Below, in pieces: positions 22,125 to 35,510 of a DNA stretch of 64,000 bases (position 1 is its first letter; each line of letters begins with the position of its first letter). Both the position numbers and the translations under genes were made by a program. Source of the DNA: Ilex aquifolium (Eukaryota > Streptophyta > Magnoliopsida > Aquifoliales > Aquifoliaceae); NCBI GenBank assembly GCA_951799425.1, contig OX637402.1, positions 2,480,501 through 2,544,500 of the forward strand, in the 5' to 3' direction. The notes beneath the pieces were generated by a model. That model made no database searches. It saw nothing but the letters and a program-made list of their open reading frames with translations, and had not been told where the DNA came from.

Positions 22125-24901
22125 TGTCACACCCCAAATTTCACAAAAGCGTGATTAAAAAAAATTACTTTGTTTATTCAAAAACACATGTCGATTTATT
22201 GTAAAACATCTAGAAAATTATTTTTTTAATTTAAATAAATCATTTTTTTTTCAGAAAATTTCGACAGAGTTTCCTTTGAAAATCGGGCATCCAGATAATT
22301 GGTAAGAGCTACCTGTGAGAGCATTAAACATAATAATTATACCTAACTAGTCATTCACGTCATATCAATCATATACATCCATTCTCATGATATCCACAAA
22401 TAAATCATTACCGTTCAATACCGAGGTGGCAAATGGAGGCCCACGAAGTCCTCCCAAACCCAAGTTACACTCTAATTATTCAAAATTCTTCATCATGAAC
22501 ATAATATACAAAATATCTAAAATCTTTATAAGTAAACCATTTAAAAAGTCTTAATATATACATATTTCCTCAAATTAACCAACATATAAATCATTTACAA
22601 ATCCTCAATAATATACATCATCGTACATTGTTCTTTACATACTCTAACTAAATCATAACAACTATTTTCTATCTCGATACTCCCACTATGCAGTCCACCA
22701 ACATATGCCCATAACTGAAAATGTTAAATGATAGGAGTGAGCAACCACACGCTCAGTAGAATAATCCTTTTCTCAGACATATACAAGGTTTTAAATACCA
22801 ACAATTCATAATCATAATGATAGGTAATGAAATAATTTATCAATAAGTCTAGGTACACGAAAAGTAGTAAGCATTTTTGAAGGTACACTATGTACTATCA
22901 TTTGAAATACATAAGTGAAACATCAAAGAATTTACCACATCAAAATCAAATCTCAAGGTACCCTATAAAACATTTTTTCTTAAAACATAATGCAACACCG
23001 TTGATTTTATAAAGTACGAAGTGAGAAATCTTTATACAAATATATGTATAATAAATCTAGTAAAGTAATCATTTCTTATTTTGAACAAAATTCCATAAAC
23101 TTGTTCTTTCTAGGGTATTTTTCAAAAATATTAACTCCACGTACTTTCGTCTCAACTTCACCTTACCTCACCCCACTCAAGAGATTTGTTGGAATATTGG
23201 CACCCAAAATTCATGTGTGCTACCCATACAGACAGATATCATCAAACCAACACCGGTTCACAAATGAAATATCCTCGGGAACCTTTTGGGGTCTTGCACC
23301 CTAGGGTCTCATCGTCCTTCTTGCTTTTTAGGGGGGATGTGTAGGGCATAACTTGTGATGCCACACAGGTTGTCACCGAAAATCACTACCATCACCAATC
23401 CCCCCTAGGACTAGTAGCCACCTTGGTAACCCTCCTCAAAGGCCCCAACCGTCTATTAACCATCTGTCTGTCAGTACCGAGCATACAAGTTTCAAACCAT
23501 AATTTCATGATCACCTTCCATTCCCAACACCAACCATAACTTCGCCACTTTTAAAAAAAATACATAGTTTTACAAAATCTCACATTTCTATTTCCAACAT
23601 AAAACATTTTCAAAATAACTCACACACACACCAAAAATACAATCCGTACCATTTTTATGGCAAATTTTGCAAATTAAATGATTGAGAAGTTATATACATC
23701 AACACCACCCTTTCCATACTTTAAAATAACTTAACGATACACAATATCATGGTAAAACATACTCAATCATATCATAAAAATAATACCGTTTTTCACAATT
23801 TATTATTTCAATACTTATAGTCGTTTTGACATTTTATCAAACACATGATAGACATAACATTTTCAAATACACATTTATAAAGTAACATACTCATTCTTAA
23901 GAGACAAATCAAATTCATTATATACAAAATCACATTTATTCTAAAGAATCCAAAATCTTAAGTTCAATCAAACACCCATAACAAAAATTAAGTTAGAGTT
24001 TCAAACCCACAATACCCAAATTCATTTAATGCATGTAGGTTTAGAAATTCATAGTAAACTCATCATTTAATTAAGACTCATAGCATGTATTTAGCTCATA
24101 CTCAACAAATAGATATAGAACATACATGAGATGCATCAATGTATATGCAAGAGAAAGGAAAACCTACCTTAAAACGCAAGAACCCAAGCTCCACCTTCAA
24201 ATCTTCAAGTGAATTCAAGAATCTCAAATAATGTTCTTAAGTTTTCAATCAAAAGCCCAAGCTGTAATGACCTTCTTCTCTCTTCCCCTCTCTTTCTCTT
24301 TCTAATTCTAAGATAGGTGAAGGAGTTTTTGGTGAGAGATGTGAGAAAAAATGGAAGAAAAGTGGCTGAAATCAGGGTTTTAAACCTAGCAGTCCTGAAT
24401 TTTTACTATTCATGGGCTGAAATTTGGGTTTTCTCCAAAATTACGGTTTTACCACTAAACATTCCAAATTTGATCCATAAGACTATCCTAAGGTTTTTCG
24501 ACGTTCCAGATTCATTTTAATGTTATTTTAACCTAAAAACATTTAGTTTTATGATTTATCTCAAAACTAAATGTTAATTTACACCCGAAACACTAAAATC
24601 ACTATTTTATCCCTCCGAACCGCTATATGTGCTAAACGACTATTCCATGGTTTTCGGATTTCCTGTATTCAATGGTAATGTTATTTTAACATAAAAAAAC
24701 TTAATAAATGTACTTAATTACCCTTATCCACATTAAACAACTCAAAAATTAAATTTGACCCAAAAGTCAATACGCATGTAGCTCAAACTTATGCGACTAT
24801 TTATTTAACAACGATTCGAAATTTCTTTCATCATTTTAATCATTTTAAAAATACTATCAAATTAATATCATTTATATTTATATGAAATACAGGATATCAC
24901 A
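22125..24901. mobile_element. probable solo LTR, 2.8 kb, inside AT-rich array
   Basis: Begins TGTCACACCCC and ends GGATATCACA (TG...CA), and is flanked by the 5-bp direct repeat ATAAA (22120-22124 and 24902-24906). No open frame with a known domain and no internal primer site were found, so a solo LTR is the simplest reading. A long non-coding LTR-type element is an alternative. ATAAA is low in complexity, so the duplication carries limited weight by itself. Confidence 0.55.
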
Positions 24902-24906
24902 ATAAA

Positions 24907-25230
24907 ATTAACACAAAATTAATTTCATCAAATTGAAAATTTAATTTCATTAAATTAACCTCAAATTAATATTTAATTTCATCAATTTAACATCCATTTA
25001 TCAAATTAACATTATTTTTTTCATTGAATTTCAAATTAACATTCAATTTTATCAAATCAATACTAAATGGTCATTCAATTTTATAAAATTAACAATCAAT
25101 TTTTTGAATTTAATATTTAGTTTTATCAAATCAATATTATTTTTTAAAATTAATACCAAATTAACATTTTGTTTAATCCATTTTTTATAGGAAACATTCT
25201 GTTTAATCCAATTAACATTTAATTTAATTT
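24907..25230. repeat. AT-rich degenerate tandem repeat, right part
   Basis: Continues the TCAAATTAACATT-type array of 21880-22119 beyond the inserted LTR. Confidence 0.7.
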
Positions 25231-27150
25231 AATTAATATTAAAATGATGTTTCCTACTATTTTAAGCTTGTTTTATATGATCAAGGGTAAATTTGGCAAC
25301 TCATAAAAGAATAAGTCATCATATCACACATTTTTTGCTTAACAGTAACAACAGGAATAATTTGTGAAACGTGTATATAAACTACTGGGATGTACAATAA
25401 TATTTCAGAAATCAGGCAGTTACAACGAAATTTACCATAAAAAAAAAAAAAAAAAAAGTAACTTTGACTAAGGGTTTTGTAGGGTCTAGTGAACAGAGCA
25501 TCACCGAGGTTTTTAGAGCAAATCCAACCGACTCAACAAAGGCCATCTTTTAGCTATTTTGCTGAGCCAATCCAAAAAATTTCTCTCCAACCGGCTCTCT
25601 ATTCCACTGGCTATTTTGCCTCCCCCCATTCTCACTCATCACTTCTAGCTAGCAAGGCTCCCTCTCTATTTGCTCTTTGCTTGCCCTTTGCGCCAAATTT
25701 TGGGTTGTTCTCCATCAGAGCTTTTCGCCAATTTTGGGGTTGTTCTTCATCAAAGCTCGTCTTCACTGTGGTTTCATCAGAGCTTGTCTTCACCCAGTAT
25801 GGATCTCTCTCTATCTCTTTCTCTCTCTGTGTGTGCTTGATTCGACAGAAACCCTAATGCCCAAATAGAAACCTGAGATGATTTTGATACCTCAAATGAT
25901 GAAATCAAGAACTCAGAAGACCACTGGTTTGCAACCTGTATTTTTTTCTACTTTTGTTGCCGCCGAACTGGACTCAGAAGACCACTGGAATTGCCGCCGA
26001 ACTGTATTTTTTCTGCTTTTGTTGCCGCCGAATTGGACTTGTTGCCGCCAAACTAGAATTGTTTAAATGCATTGCTCTTCTAGTTTATTATTTGAGTTGG
26101 CTTCACTCAACACTGTCTACTGGCAGCATGCTTCAGATTTCAATTTGCTTTTCATTTGGTTGTATGGATTAGGGAAACAAATTAGGGGTACAAATTCACT
26201 GATAGATAAAACTTGGATGAATTGGGAGACTTGAGGAGTATAATAGAGTATATTAAGATTCTCCTTCATTGCATAATAGAGGTCGTACTCTATTTATACC
26301 TTAACCAAATATGATCTTACTGAGTTGGTTCTTGTTGAATATTTTAGTCACCCCACTACTGTGAATTTTTGGTGCACCTTTTAGTCCAACTTTTTTGTAG
26401 TTCTTTTTTTCTTATATTATCTATAGACTACTTGATCATTGTTTTGCCTATTAATCTATCTGCTTTCTTATAGGAATTTTGGTTCTATGGAAGTAAATTA
26501 TATGGTTGTGTTATGAAATTATTTTCCAAACATGAAGTTGATTTGGTAGTGTTGATTTCTTTTATGGAAAATGTATCAGGGAATGCTCTAATTGGTTGTT
26601 GAAGGAATGATCTAATCAGGGAAAATGTTTGGGCTTCCAGCATGTTGTTGTTCCAAATTTCAGTCTCATGTTACATTTTAATGACTAATAATATCTGCCG
26701 ATGTGCAACAACAAACCCACATAATGACTTGTACATAGAATTTTATAAATGGAACATCTTTATTTCCCTATAATGTGGTATGCTTCATTATTGGTTTTCA
26801 TTTATATAATGTTGAATCTAGACCTACTCAAACCTGCCATTCAATCCTGATATGTGCTGCATCTAACTAGTTGAGCAATAATTTTCTTAGGGACTATGAT
26901 CATTTATAGTAAAGCCCTCAATTTTAGCTACTGGCAGCATGTTAATAGGATATGAGTTCACAATCTGAATTCTGAAGTTCTAGTGGATGTGTTTAAAATC
27001 TGAATTCTGATTTTTGCACAATCTTCCACTACTGGTTTATTTTCTTAGTGTTTGTTCAGGTTCACAATTGCTCTTGCAGCATGATTTTCAACATTGAACC
27101 TTTATGCACCTTTCTTTTGAACTTTTTTCATCAACAATGTAGGTTTTCTG

Positions 27151-28151
27151 ATGGATGAACATGGATATTACTTCACCAATCTCTTGAACGACAGAACAAA
27201 CGTAGATGAGTTTAACACTCAATCAGTAGACCAAATAAGTCATTCTTCATCAATAGAATCCACCACCAAAAAGGTTCGAGGCGGCAACTTTACAGTTGAG
27301 GAGGACTTAGTTTTAATCTCGGGTTGACTTAATATTAGCGTGGATGCCGTGCATGGGAATGAACAAAAATCTAAAAGGTATTGACAAAGGGTTTGAGAGT
27401 ATTTCAACGAATACAAACCCCATTCAAATTGTAATTGCAATCAGGTTTTTTTGATGAATCATTGGTCGACAATTCAACTAGCCACCAATAAATTTTGTGG
27501 CTGCTTTGACCAAATTGAAAGGTTGAATCAAAGTGGTCTGACTGAGAAAGACAATGTATGAGTGTATTTTAATTACAAGTGTGAAAATAGGGCATTTTTC
27601 TTTTATGATACATAGTATTATTGTACAATTTTCAGGTCCGTGATGCAAAGAAGATGTACAAGGAACTTCATAAATGCTCTTTTCCATTTGAACATTGTTG
27701 GAATGAGTTACGGTATCAACTAAAATGGATGGAGGATTCTCAGTCTAAGAAACAAAAAACAAAAGGTGGTGCAACTCCTAATAGCTCTAATCCTTCAACA
27801 CCAGAATCGGTAAACATAGGAGACGACAGTGGGGGCTTGGAGAGGTCAACTGGAAGGAAGGCTGCGAAAGAGCAAGCAAGAAAGTCAAAGAGCAAACTCT
27901 CTGAAGGCGATAATTCAAGTTCAACCTATTTCGTGAAACTGTTTGAAGAAATGAAGGGGGAGAAAAAGATGTTGGCGGAGAAGAAAGTCGAATTCATGGA
28001 AAAAAATTTGGTTATTGAACAAGAGAAGGTACAACTCAAGCAAATGAAGGAGGAACAGAAAATAATGTTGATGGATACGAGTGTCATGCCTCCGCTTCAA
28101 GCTGAATATTTTAAGCGCCTCCAGATGGAAATCATGGCAAAGAAAATGTAG
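27151..28151 (+). pseudogene. Harbinger ORF1, Myb/SANT-like DNA-binding protein, three stops
   Basis: Exons 27151-27555 and 27636-28151 join in phase (intron 80 bp, GT-AG), 306 codons. The N-terminal Myb/SANT-like domain contains GGNFTVEEDLVLISG. After the intron come MYKELHKCSFPFEHCWNELR, a Ser/Thr-rich linker, GRKAAKEQARK and a charged coiled coil (EKKMLAEKKVEFMEKN...) as in the NAM-associated C-terminal domain. ORF1 partners the transposase in DNA binding and nuclear import in this superfamily. TGA stops at 27325, 27382 and 27394 all sit where Trp of the SANT repeat is expected. An acceptor-like AATGTAG just before the ATG suggests a further 5' exon. Confidence 0.85.
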
Positions 28152-28273
28152 TTCTATCTTATTCATAGACTAACAACTTTTGAGTAGTAGTACAACAAAC
28201 AAGTATTGTAATATTATGCATGATTAAATATTCGTAGACAATGAATGTTTAAATATTCGTAGCATATTACTGC

Positions 28274-29581
28274 CTAAAATATTCCATGCATATTCCACAG
28301 GTGCTCGACTAGATTAGTTTGGAGTATCGAATGAGTGTCTCTGTCTTGAATGCGATGTTGAGTATGAATAAATTGAGGCAGTTCTGAACTCCGTTCGGAT
28401 ATCAATGTCGGAGTAGGAATTTCATCCGATGCATCATAACTAAAGTCAATTTCATTACTGTCCCTCTCATCCTCGACAATCATGTTATGCAATATTATGC
28501 ATGCCTTCATAATATCCTTAAGCACTTCAAGTTTCTAGAAACGTGCAGGTCCACGAACTATAGCAAATCGTGCTTGGAGTACTCCAAAAACTCTCTCAAC
28601 ATCCTTTCTGGCTGACTCTTGAGCTTGTGCAAAATGTATTTGATTATTGCCTCTTGGACATGAAATTGTTTTGACAAACGTGGCCCACTTTTGATATATA
28701 CCATCAGCAAGATAATATCCCATAGTATAATCGTTTCCATTGACGGAGTAATTGATCGAATGAACCCTACCTTCCGAAAGAAGAGTAAAAACATAAGAGC
28801 GTTCTAGCACATTTATATCATTGTGGGATCCAGGTAACCCAAAAAAGTCATGTCAAATCCATAGATCATATGAAGCCACCGCCTCTAAAATAATTGTTGG
28901 TTCATGAACATGACCAGAGTACATACATTTCCATGCTGTTGGACAATTATTCTATCTCCAATGCATGCAGTCAATGCTACCTAGCATCCCCGGAAACCCA
29001 CGTCTCTCACCCATTGCTAATAATCTAGCAATGTCTGCACTCTTTGGTGACCTGAGGTACTCATCAGAATAAATTGATACTATGGCCGATACAAATTTTG
29101 TAGACTTTCTATTGCGGTGCTTTTGCCTATCCTAACATAATTATCAACAGCATCTGTTGCAACTCCATAGGCAAGCATTCTTATAGCGACAGTTATCTCT
29201 TTAAAGAGGAGACAAGCCAATATTCCCAGCAACATCCCTTTTTTGGACAAAGTATGGATCATAAGCTTCCACCATGGATAGAATACAAACGAAACGAGAT
29301 CGATTCATTCGAAACCTCCTTCGAAATAAATTTGGGGGATAAGTAGGCGATTCAGCAAAATAATAGCGATAAATTCTCTCATGCCCTTCAACTCGATTAC
29401 GAAAAATAAAAGAATTGCCTTTAATAGAACCAGGATGTATTGCAGAGCTGTTCTCAGTATTGAGTTTCTCCATTGCCATAACAGCAACCGCTAACATCTC
29501 CAACTCATCATCGGAGTCAGAATCATCAAGAATCATCTTCAATTTACCATCATAAGTCGTAACAAAGAAATATAAGTTCAA
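28274..29581 (-). pseudogene. PIF/Harbinger DDE transposase (HARBI1-like), broken
   Basis: Segments in order: N-terminal part with FRRRFRMNRSRFVCIL; helix region with EITVAIRMLAYGVATDAVD; core with LGSIDCMHW (first Asp), SGHVHEPTIILEAVA, HDFFGLPGSHNDINVL (second Asp), GYYLADGIYQKWATFVK, and RKDVERVFGVLQARFAI (Glu). The C-terminal end has ILHNMIVEDERD and HLWNMHG. Two frame changes (about 29210 and 29090) and three in-frame stops (after HWR, after DLWI and after PARF) break it; all three stops stand at expected Trp codons. It would cut and join element ends at TWA targets. Confidence 0.88.
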
Positions 29582-29949
29582 TACTAGTAAAATAAATTTG
29601 AGCTATATGACAATGAGAAGGGGGAGGTCTTATTTATAGATTTTTAAAAACATGACCATTGTAAATATGGCCGTTGAAAATATGACTGTTGTAAAATTTA
29701 AAATTTGAAAATTTGATGACATGGCACAACACGTCATCATGCTCCGTCATCATTATGGCGCTTACGTGTTATGCCACGTGGCATTTTTTAATTATATTAT
29801 TGAAAGTTAGTTAAAGTTAGTTGAAGTAGTTAGGTAAAATAGAGAGCGTGGTTGGAGTGAATTTTAAAAAGTAGCTAGCTAAAGTAGAGAATTCAATAGT
29901 TAAATATATTTTGAGTAACTATTTTGTTGAGTGTGGTTGGAGATGCTTA

Positions 29950-31806
29950 TAGGTCTCGTGGGCACCGGCTCGTCTGCAGTTCTTGGAGAACAACACCCGA
30001 ACAAAATGGTGACATTCTAAAAAATTTTACAGCAAATCAAACAAATACCAAAACAGTGCCACATTTGGGATCTCCTAGGTCAGTCCGAAACACAAAAACC
30101 CTTCCCAAATTCTGAGCCCACTATTATTTAAACTTTTCCCACCCTTTCACATAGACGAAGAGCGAGGAAAGAAACTAATAAACCTGCCAGTACATTGTGA
30201 ACTATAAGTTGTGGAGAAAGTTATGTATTTTTATAATGGTTTATATATACATTATTCCTATTGTAAATCTCCTATAAAATAATACACACCATGAAAATAC
30301 TATACATATATATACACACAAATATATAGTACTAGTTTATACAAACGTGCGTTGCACGTAAGCCATTGTGAGTATATGTTATTATTTATAATTGATTTAA
30401 TAATTAGGAAATATATTTTTAATCAAAAGTTTGGAACATACCAAGAATAATGAAGTTGAAATATTACTGGATTAATAGGAATAATCCATCTCACTCTTAC
30501 CTTCCTTCTTCCTTGTCCCTATTGTTTTATAAAAAGACTCGTGGAAGACTAAATAAAGCTAATAGGAGAAAATTTCTTACTGTATTACTTGATCAATCCT
30601 CCATGGCTTCTAATTGATAATGGATAATCCCTCACAAGATATGTTGTAAAGATGTTAGTAAATTATAACAACATTTAGCATTAGATTTTCAAAAAATTCA
30701 GCATTTGGATTTTCAAAACTTTTAGCATTAGATTTTTGCATTGAAAAAATGTTGAAGATGGTGTAAATGTGGCGTAGGCATATCCAAATGAAATGGGTTT
30801 TTACGGTAATAAGCTTTTATATCTATGTGATATCATATTATTAATTTTTTTTCCTACTTATGTTTGTTTTTTTAGAATTAGATTTTATGGACCACAGAGT
30901 CTTCTTTCTTTTTTTCTTTTTTTCAGTCAATGACCACAAAGTCTCAATAGTCTTTTTTTCGTTGTCCCTTTATGTACACTTTACACAACAAATTCACATC
31001 CACGAGCGCATACAAACAGTAGAATGTAAAAAGGAGCTCAAGTAAACAAGTTGAAGATAGAGGAGTGTTGTCGAATGTTTACCTTGGCCAATGGCTTCAT
31101 AAATAATAGTGATTCACTGACACTATTTAGATAAAATCTCCAGGTTCAAGTTATGTATCTTGTCCCAACAAACTAAAATTATGATTTTTTAGCTGAATGA
31201 ATAGAATGGGAATACTTACTGTATGACGTAATGGTCATTGAGGAGCACTACAAAAGTAAACCAACACTCCACATTGAGCAAAAACGAAAATATCAAATAC
31301 AAGGATGAACATAAGCTTAGGTATGGCAGAGTGTCTTTTCTTCAAATGAACCTCTATATCTTCTAATGTCTTGGAAAAAAATTACTCCTTGGTCTGATAA
31401 TATAGGTATAAGACAAAAACTTATGTCATATCACCTCTAATAGCTTTAGCTTTTACAATGAATATGGTATTCAAGTTTAGAGATCCTATGTTCAAATCAC
31501 AAAGAGTCTCCTGGAACACCACCAAGAAGGGTCACAGGTGAGAGGGAGTATTACATAAATACTTATATTACACCACTCTCTAATAAGTTAAGTTTTTAGA
31601 ATAACTTATGGTCTAACAATAGAAGTGGAGATCTCAACTCAGAACTTATACAAATACACACACACACAAAGAGAGAGAGAGAGTACTATGTAAAGGCTTT
31701 GATTTCAAATTATAATAACATGTCCAATATTAAACTGATCATCAATGACCATGAATTGGTTCAGTTCTTCTTTTGAATTCTAAAAGTAGTATGGGCATAG
31801 TCAATA
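29950..31806. other. intergenic, no gene seen
   Basis: AT-rich. Contains a TATATA/CACACA run near 30300, a T-rich patch at 30850-30960 and an (AC)n(AG)n microsatellite at 31660-31683. No open frame with recognisable domains. Confidence 0.5.
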
Positions 31807-31809
31807 TAA

Positions 31810-32118
31810 GAGCATCTTCAACCCTTACTCAAATTTAAATTTGAGTAAAAAAGCCTAAAAAACTTGCTCCAACCTTTAACTCAAACTTATACCAAATCAA
31901 GGGAGACTTAAATCTTTATCCAAATCTTTAATGATGAGATTTCAACCTCTTTTAAAGATCTAATGATCATCTTTATGCTCTTTTAAATTTGAGTTTGTCC
32001 TCATTTAAATTTAAGTTTCTCCTTCTTTAAATTTGAGTTGTCCATTGGAGCCTTTTATATCAAATCAAGCTTTTTACTCAAATTTAAGTACAAATTTGAG
32101 TCATGGTTGGAAATACTC
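31810..32118. mobile_element. Tourist-type MITE (PIF/Harbinger family), 309 bp
   Basis: Ends GAGCATCTTCAACC and, from the right, GAGTATTTCCAACC, flanked by TAA at 31807-31809 and 32119-32121. The interior is a string of CAAATTTAAATTTGAGT palindromic units without coding potential. Its ends resemble those of the larger Harbinger element at 25516-29946. Confidence 0.8.
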
Positions 32119-32121
32119 TAA

Positions 32122-33064
32122 CAAACGTCGTGGCTCCATTGACAACCTCCTAAGCCATGTTAACATCTAGGGTCTCAACTCCACCTCCTAATTGTTGAAA
32201 AATATTAGAGGGACATCCAAAAAAGTGTAAAACTTGATGTTGGACTACCTATTATGAGTTGATTTCGTCTTTGCTCAGCATTAATTAAGTTGTAAATATA
32301 TACTTCATTTTTTTTTCATACTGTTCATTTTGCTAAAATTTTCGATAAGAAAAACTTAGTAATGTTTGGTCTATATAAGAATTGTCAGTTCAAAAAAATT
32401 TCCTATAACATTGATAGTTACTTAGATTACTTCATAGGTAACTACAGTTTCTCTCAATATGTAAATCTATCTAAGCCAGCAATTTTTTTGCAAATAATGT
32501 TCTTGCATAATTTTCACTTGCCAAAGCCTTGGCCAAAACAAAAAAATATGATATCATTGAAAGATAGAAAAAAACTACAACAACGAAGGATAAGAGATCC
32601 CACCATAGATACAAATAGTGAAGTAGTTAACAAAATGACAATTATGATATTAATACAATACCTATAACTCTAACTGCAATTTAAAATAAGATTAAAAATT
32701 TTAATCCAAGGGTTAGGACCAAACCAAATGGCTCCATTTATGTCCCAAGTGGCAAAACTTCTTATATTAGAATTCAATTATTACTTTAAAACAATCCTAG
32801 GCAAACATTAATTTTGCAGGAGAAAGAGAATGAACATTGAATATCATCACTATCTATGATATTGGCTTTCAAATCTATATCCAATTGAAAGTGGCATAGT
32901 GTTGCCTTAATCATAGAAACATTACACTTTTTATTTGCTTCAGCATTGTATAACATGTAAACTCAATGTCAAAGTATCAGGTCATCTATAATGATTTGAT
33001 CATATAATAATTGATTATTTTAAGCCACCAATTGCTATGACTCCATCACTTTTGAAACACATTT
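32122..33064. other. intergenic, nothing recognised
   Basis: AT-rich flank between the MITE and the gypsy element. The last five bases (33065-33069, GCATT) are the left target site of that element. Confidence 0.5.
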
Positions 33065-33069
33065 GCATT

Positions 33070-33823
33070 TGATGAGCCCGAAATCAATTGGGCCAGACCT
33101 AATGGATTAATAAGGCCCAAGTCACCTGCACCAAGAGGATCCCGAGTCATCAGAGTCCAAAAAGGAGTCCAACACGCCAGCGCCCAAAAGAGCCTCCCAA
33201 GGGGGCGCCGCCCATGGCCTGGCCTCCTGTCTCTCCTTCGCCCTCCTCACTCTGCCACTTCGACTCAATCTAGCTCAGTCCAGGATCCTCCTTCTGAAGG
33301 AATAGGAACACCAACCCAGCTCAGGATCCTCCTCCGAAGGAATAGGAGCACAAGGGGGAGAATATCGGGATACGCACGGAGATCTAATCCTACCTTAATT
33401 GTACTTACCAAAATAGTAGAAGCTCTCTCCCTCACGTCACCGCCTCATCTCCTCACCTCCTCACCACCTCACCATACCTATATAATATAAGCCCTCTTTA
33501 CATAGAGGTCATGACCTTGAGACCTTTATAATTTGAGATCCCTACACACACTACACCTCCCTACACACATTGCTTCTCTCTCCTAAAGCATTGTAATTCT
33601 CCCGGAGTGTACTCTCCCGGTTACATTATTCACCAATAAAGATCTCCAACCACCGCTGCCGTTCCAGAGAGTGGAGTAGGTCACCCGGACCGAACCACTA
33701 TAAATCTTTGTGTTGACTCCGTATTTACTGTTTTGTCATTGATCGCCTACTTATTGCTCATTAATTGCACCCTTACATATACTCGACTGTTGATCTTGCG
33801 CAATACCAATTTGTGCATCATAA
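33070..33823 (+). repeat. 5' LTR of gypsy element 1
   Basis: Starts TGATGAGCCCG. Contains CCTATATAATATAAG (33476-33490), the likely TATA region, and the block GACCGAACCACTATAAATC shared by every LTR of this group in the window. Ends CATCATAA before the primer site. Confidence 0.8.
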
Positions 33824-33874
33824 GTTTGGCATCGTCTGTGGGAACGACTAAGTGTTCTACTACCTTGCTATTCC

Positions 33875-35510
33875 ATGGCAATCACGACCAGGTCGATGAG
33901 TCAACAACCGAGAGACAACAACCCGACCCCCGGGAGGAGGCTCTGCCTCCCCTCGCACCCTTGGAACCATCCACTGCTGCGACTCTCGTCGTCAAGTAAC
34001 AACTCTTACAAACCATGCAGCTGCTGGTAAAGCAGAATCAACAAATCATTCAGTTGATGCTCGCCCAGGGTGGCGTCGCCACTCAACCCGCATGAGGAGC
34101 CCCTCTCCCTCCAAGAGGAGAGGTGCAGCAACCTCTCCACTCTGGGTGCCATGCAGCCCCCCACTATGGGGCCCCTCGCCAAAATGTCCCCGGGTAACAC
34201 CCGGGCGCCCCTCGCCCAGCAGTCCCTCCTCAGCGCACATGGAACTCACATGTTCCCCCTCCTCATGTACCTGCGCAGGAGGACGAGGGAGAAAGCCAGT
34301 ATGCCGGTCATGGAAGCCACTATAACCACCCAATGGAGGATGTCCCCAACCAATTGGACGAGAAGATCAGAGAGGTGCAAAAACAGCTTGGTGATGCCCT
34401 CAACGCCATAAAGACGCAGGTGCCCTAGACGGTGGATTATTTGGTAAGGCGCACTAATACCCCTTTTTGTTGTCGATATTGTGAATTACCCCTTACCCTC
34501 GAAGTTCAAGATGACTGCCATCGAGATCTTCGACGGTACCAAAGACCCCCTAGATCACCTCGACACATACAAATCTCTCATGCAACTCCACAACGTGCCT
34601 GCTGAGATTATGTGTAGAGCCTTCCTTACCACCCTCAAGGGATCCGCACACCAATGGTTCGCAAAGATCAAACCTTCCTCTATCCACTACTTCGCAGAAC
34701 TGAGTAAGTCCTTCGTCTCCCACTACAATGGGGGATGCCGCCATTAGAAGCATGTGACTCACCTGCTCACCATCAAGCAGGACCGGGATGAAAGCCTTAG
34801 GAGCTACCTCACTCATTTCAACGAGGAGGCTCTCCAGATCGAGGAGCCAGACGATAAGGTAGCCCTGGCCACCTTTATTGCTGGTCTATGCTCCTCTAGC
34901 TTCATGTTCTCCTTCCTCAAGAAGCCGCCCTCCAGCATGCCCGAGCTGCTGTCAAGGGCACATAAGTACATAAACGCTGAGGATGTCACCAAGGTCAGAC
35001 GATGTGAGTCCTCCCACGGGAGTGAGAAAAGAAAGGATACCCGTGAAGACAGGAGAGAAGTAGAGAACAAGATGAATAGGACAGAGAGAGTCTCTATCAG
35101 AGATCGTCTCGGTCCAGTACCCTATAGAGAATGGCAACCCTTCACACTACTCAACGCCTCAGTGGAGCACATCCTGCTCCAGATACAAGATGACCCCACG
35201 CTCCGCTGGCTCGAAAAAATGAAGTCCGACCCAAATCACAAAAATCCCAGTAGGTACTGTCGCTTCCATAGCGACCATGGCCACGACACTGATGATTGCT
35301 ATGAGCTCAAGAGGTAGATCGAGGAGCTCATACAGCGTGACCAGTTGAGGCAGTACGTTGCTGGCAGAGGACAAGCCCCGCCACCTGGTCGGGACCAGGA
35401 TGACAGAAAACGTCAGCAACCCCTCGGAGAAATCCAGACGATCTCCTGATGGCTAGGAGGAGAAGGTGACTCGAATTCCGTCAAGAAAGCCTCGGCCCAC
35501 CTATGGATGC
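33875..35510 (+). pseudogene. gypsy gag, broken
   Basis: Starts MAITTRSMSQQPRDNN. Includes QLLQTMQLLVKQNQQIIQL, the gag core (TAIEIFDGTKDPLDHL, HLLTIKQDRDESLRSYL) and the C/H knuckle CRFHSDHGHDTDDC near 35260. Stops near 33997, 34745 and 35317 and a one-base shift near 34461 break it. Homology to the intact-looking second element ends at about 35510, before the protease, so pol was lost by deletion. Confidence 0.85.

Larger units (their letters stand above)
25516..29946. mobile_element. PIF/Harbinger transposon, decayed
   Basis: Two convergent genes typical of the family, a Myb/SANT-like ORF1 (plus) and a DDE transposase (minus), lie between imperfect inverted ends GAGCAAATCCAACC-GACTCAACAAA and, from the right, GCATCTCCAACC-ACACTCAACAAA. 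The 3-bp TTA at 25513-25515 and 29947-29949 fits the family's TWA target. The ends differ by small gaps, so limits are good to a few bases. Both genes have stops, so it cannot be autonomous. 25516-27120 and 29582-29946 are non-coding. Confidence 0.85.

Noticed and set aside
25489-25857. 122-codon plus-strand frame
   Set aside because: Covers the left end of the Harbinger element, which is non-coding in this family.
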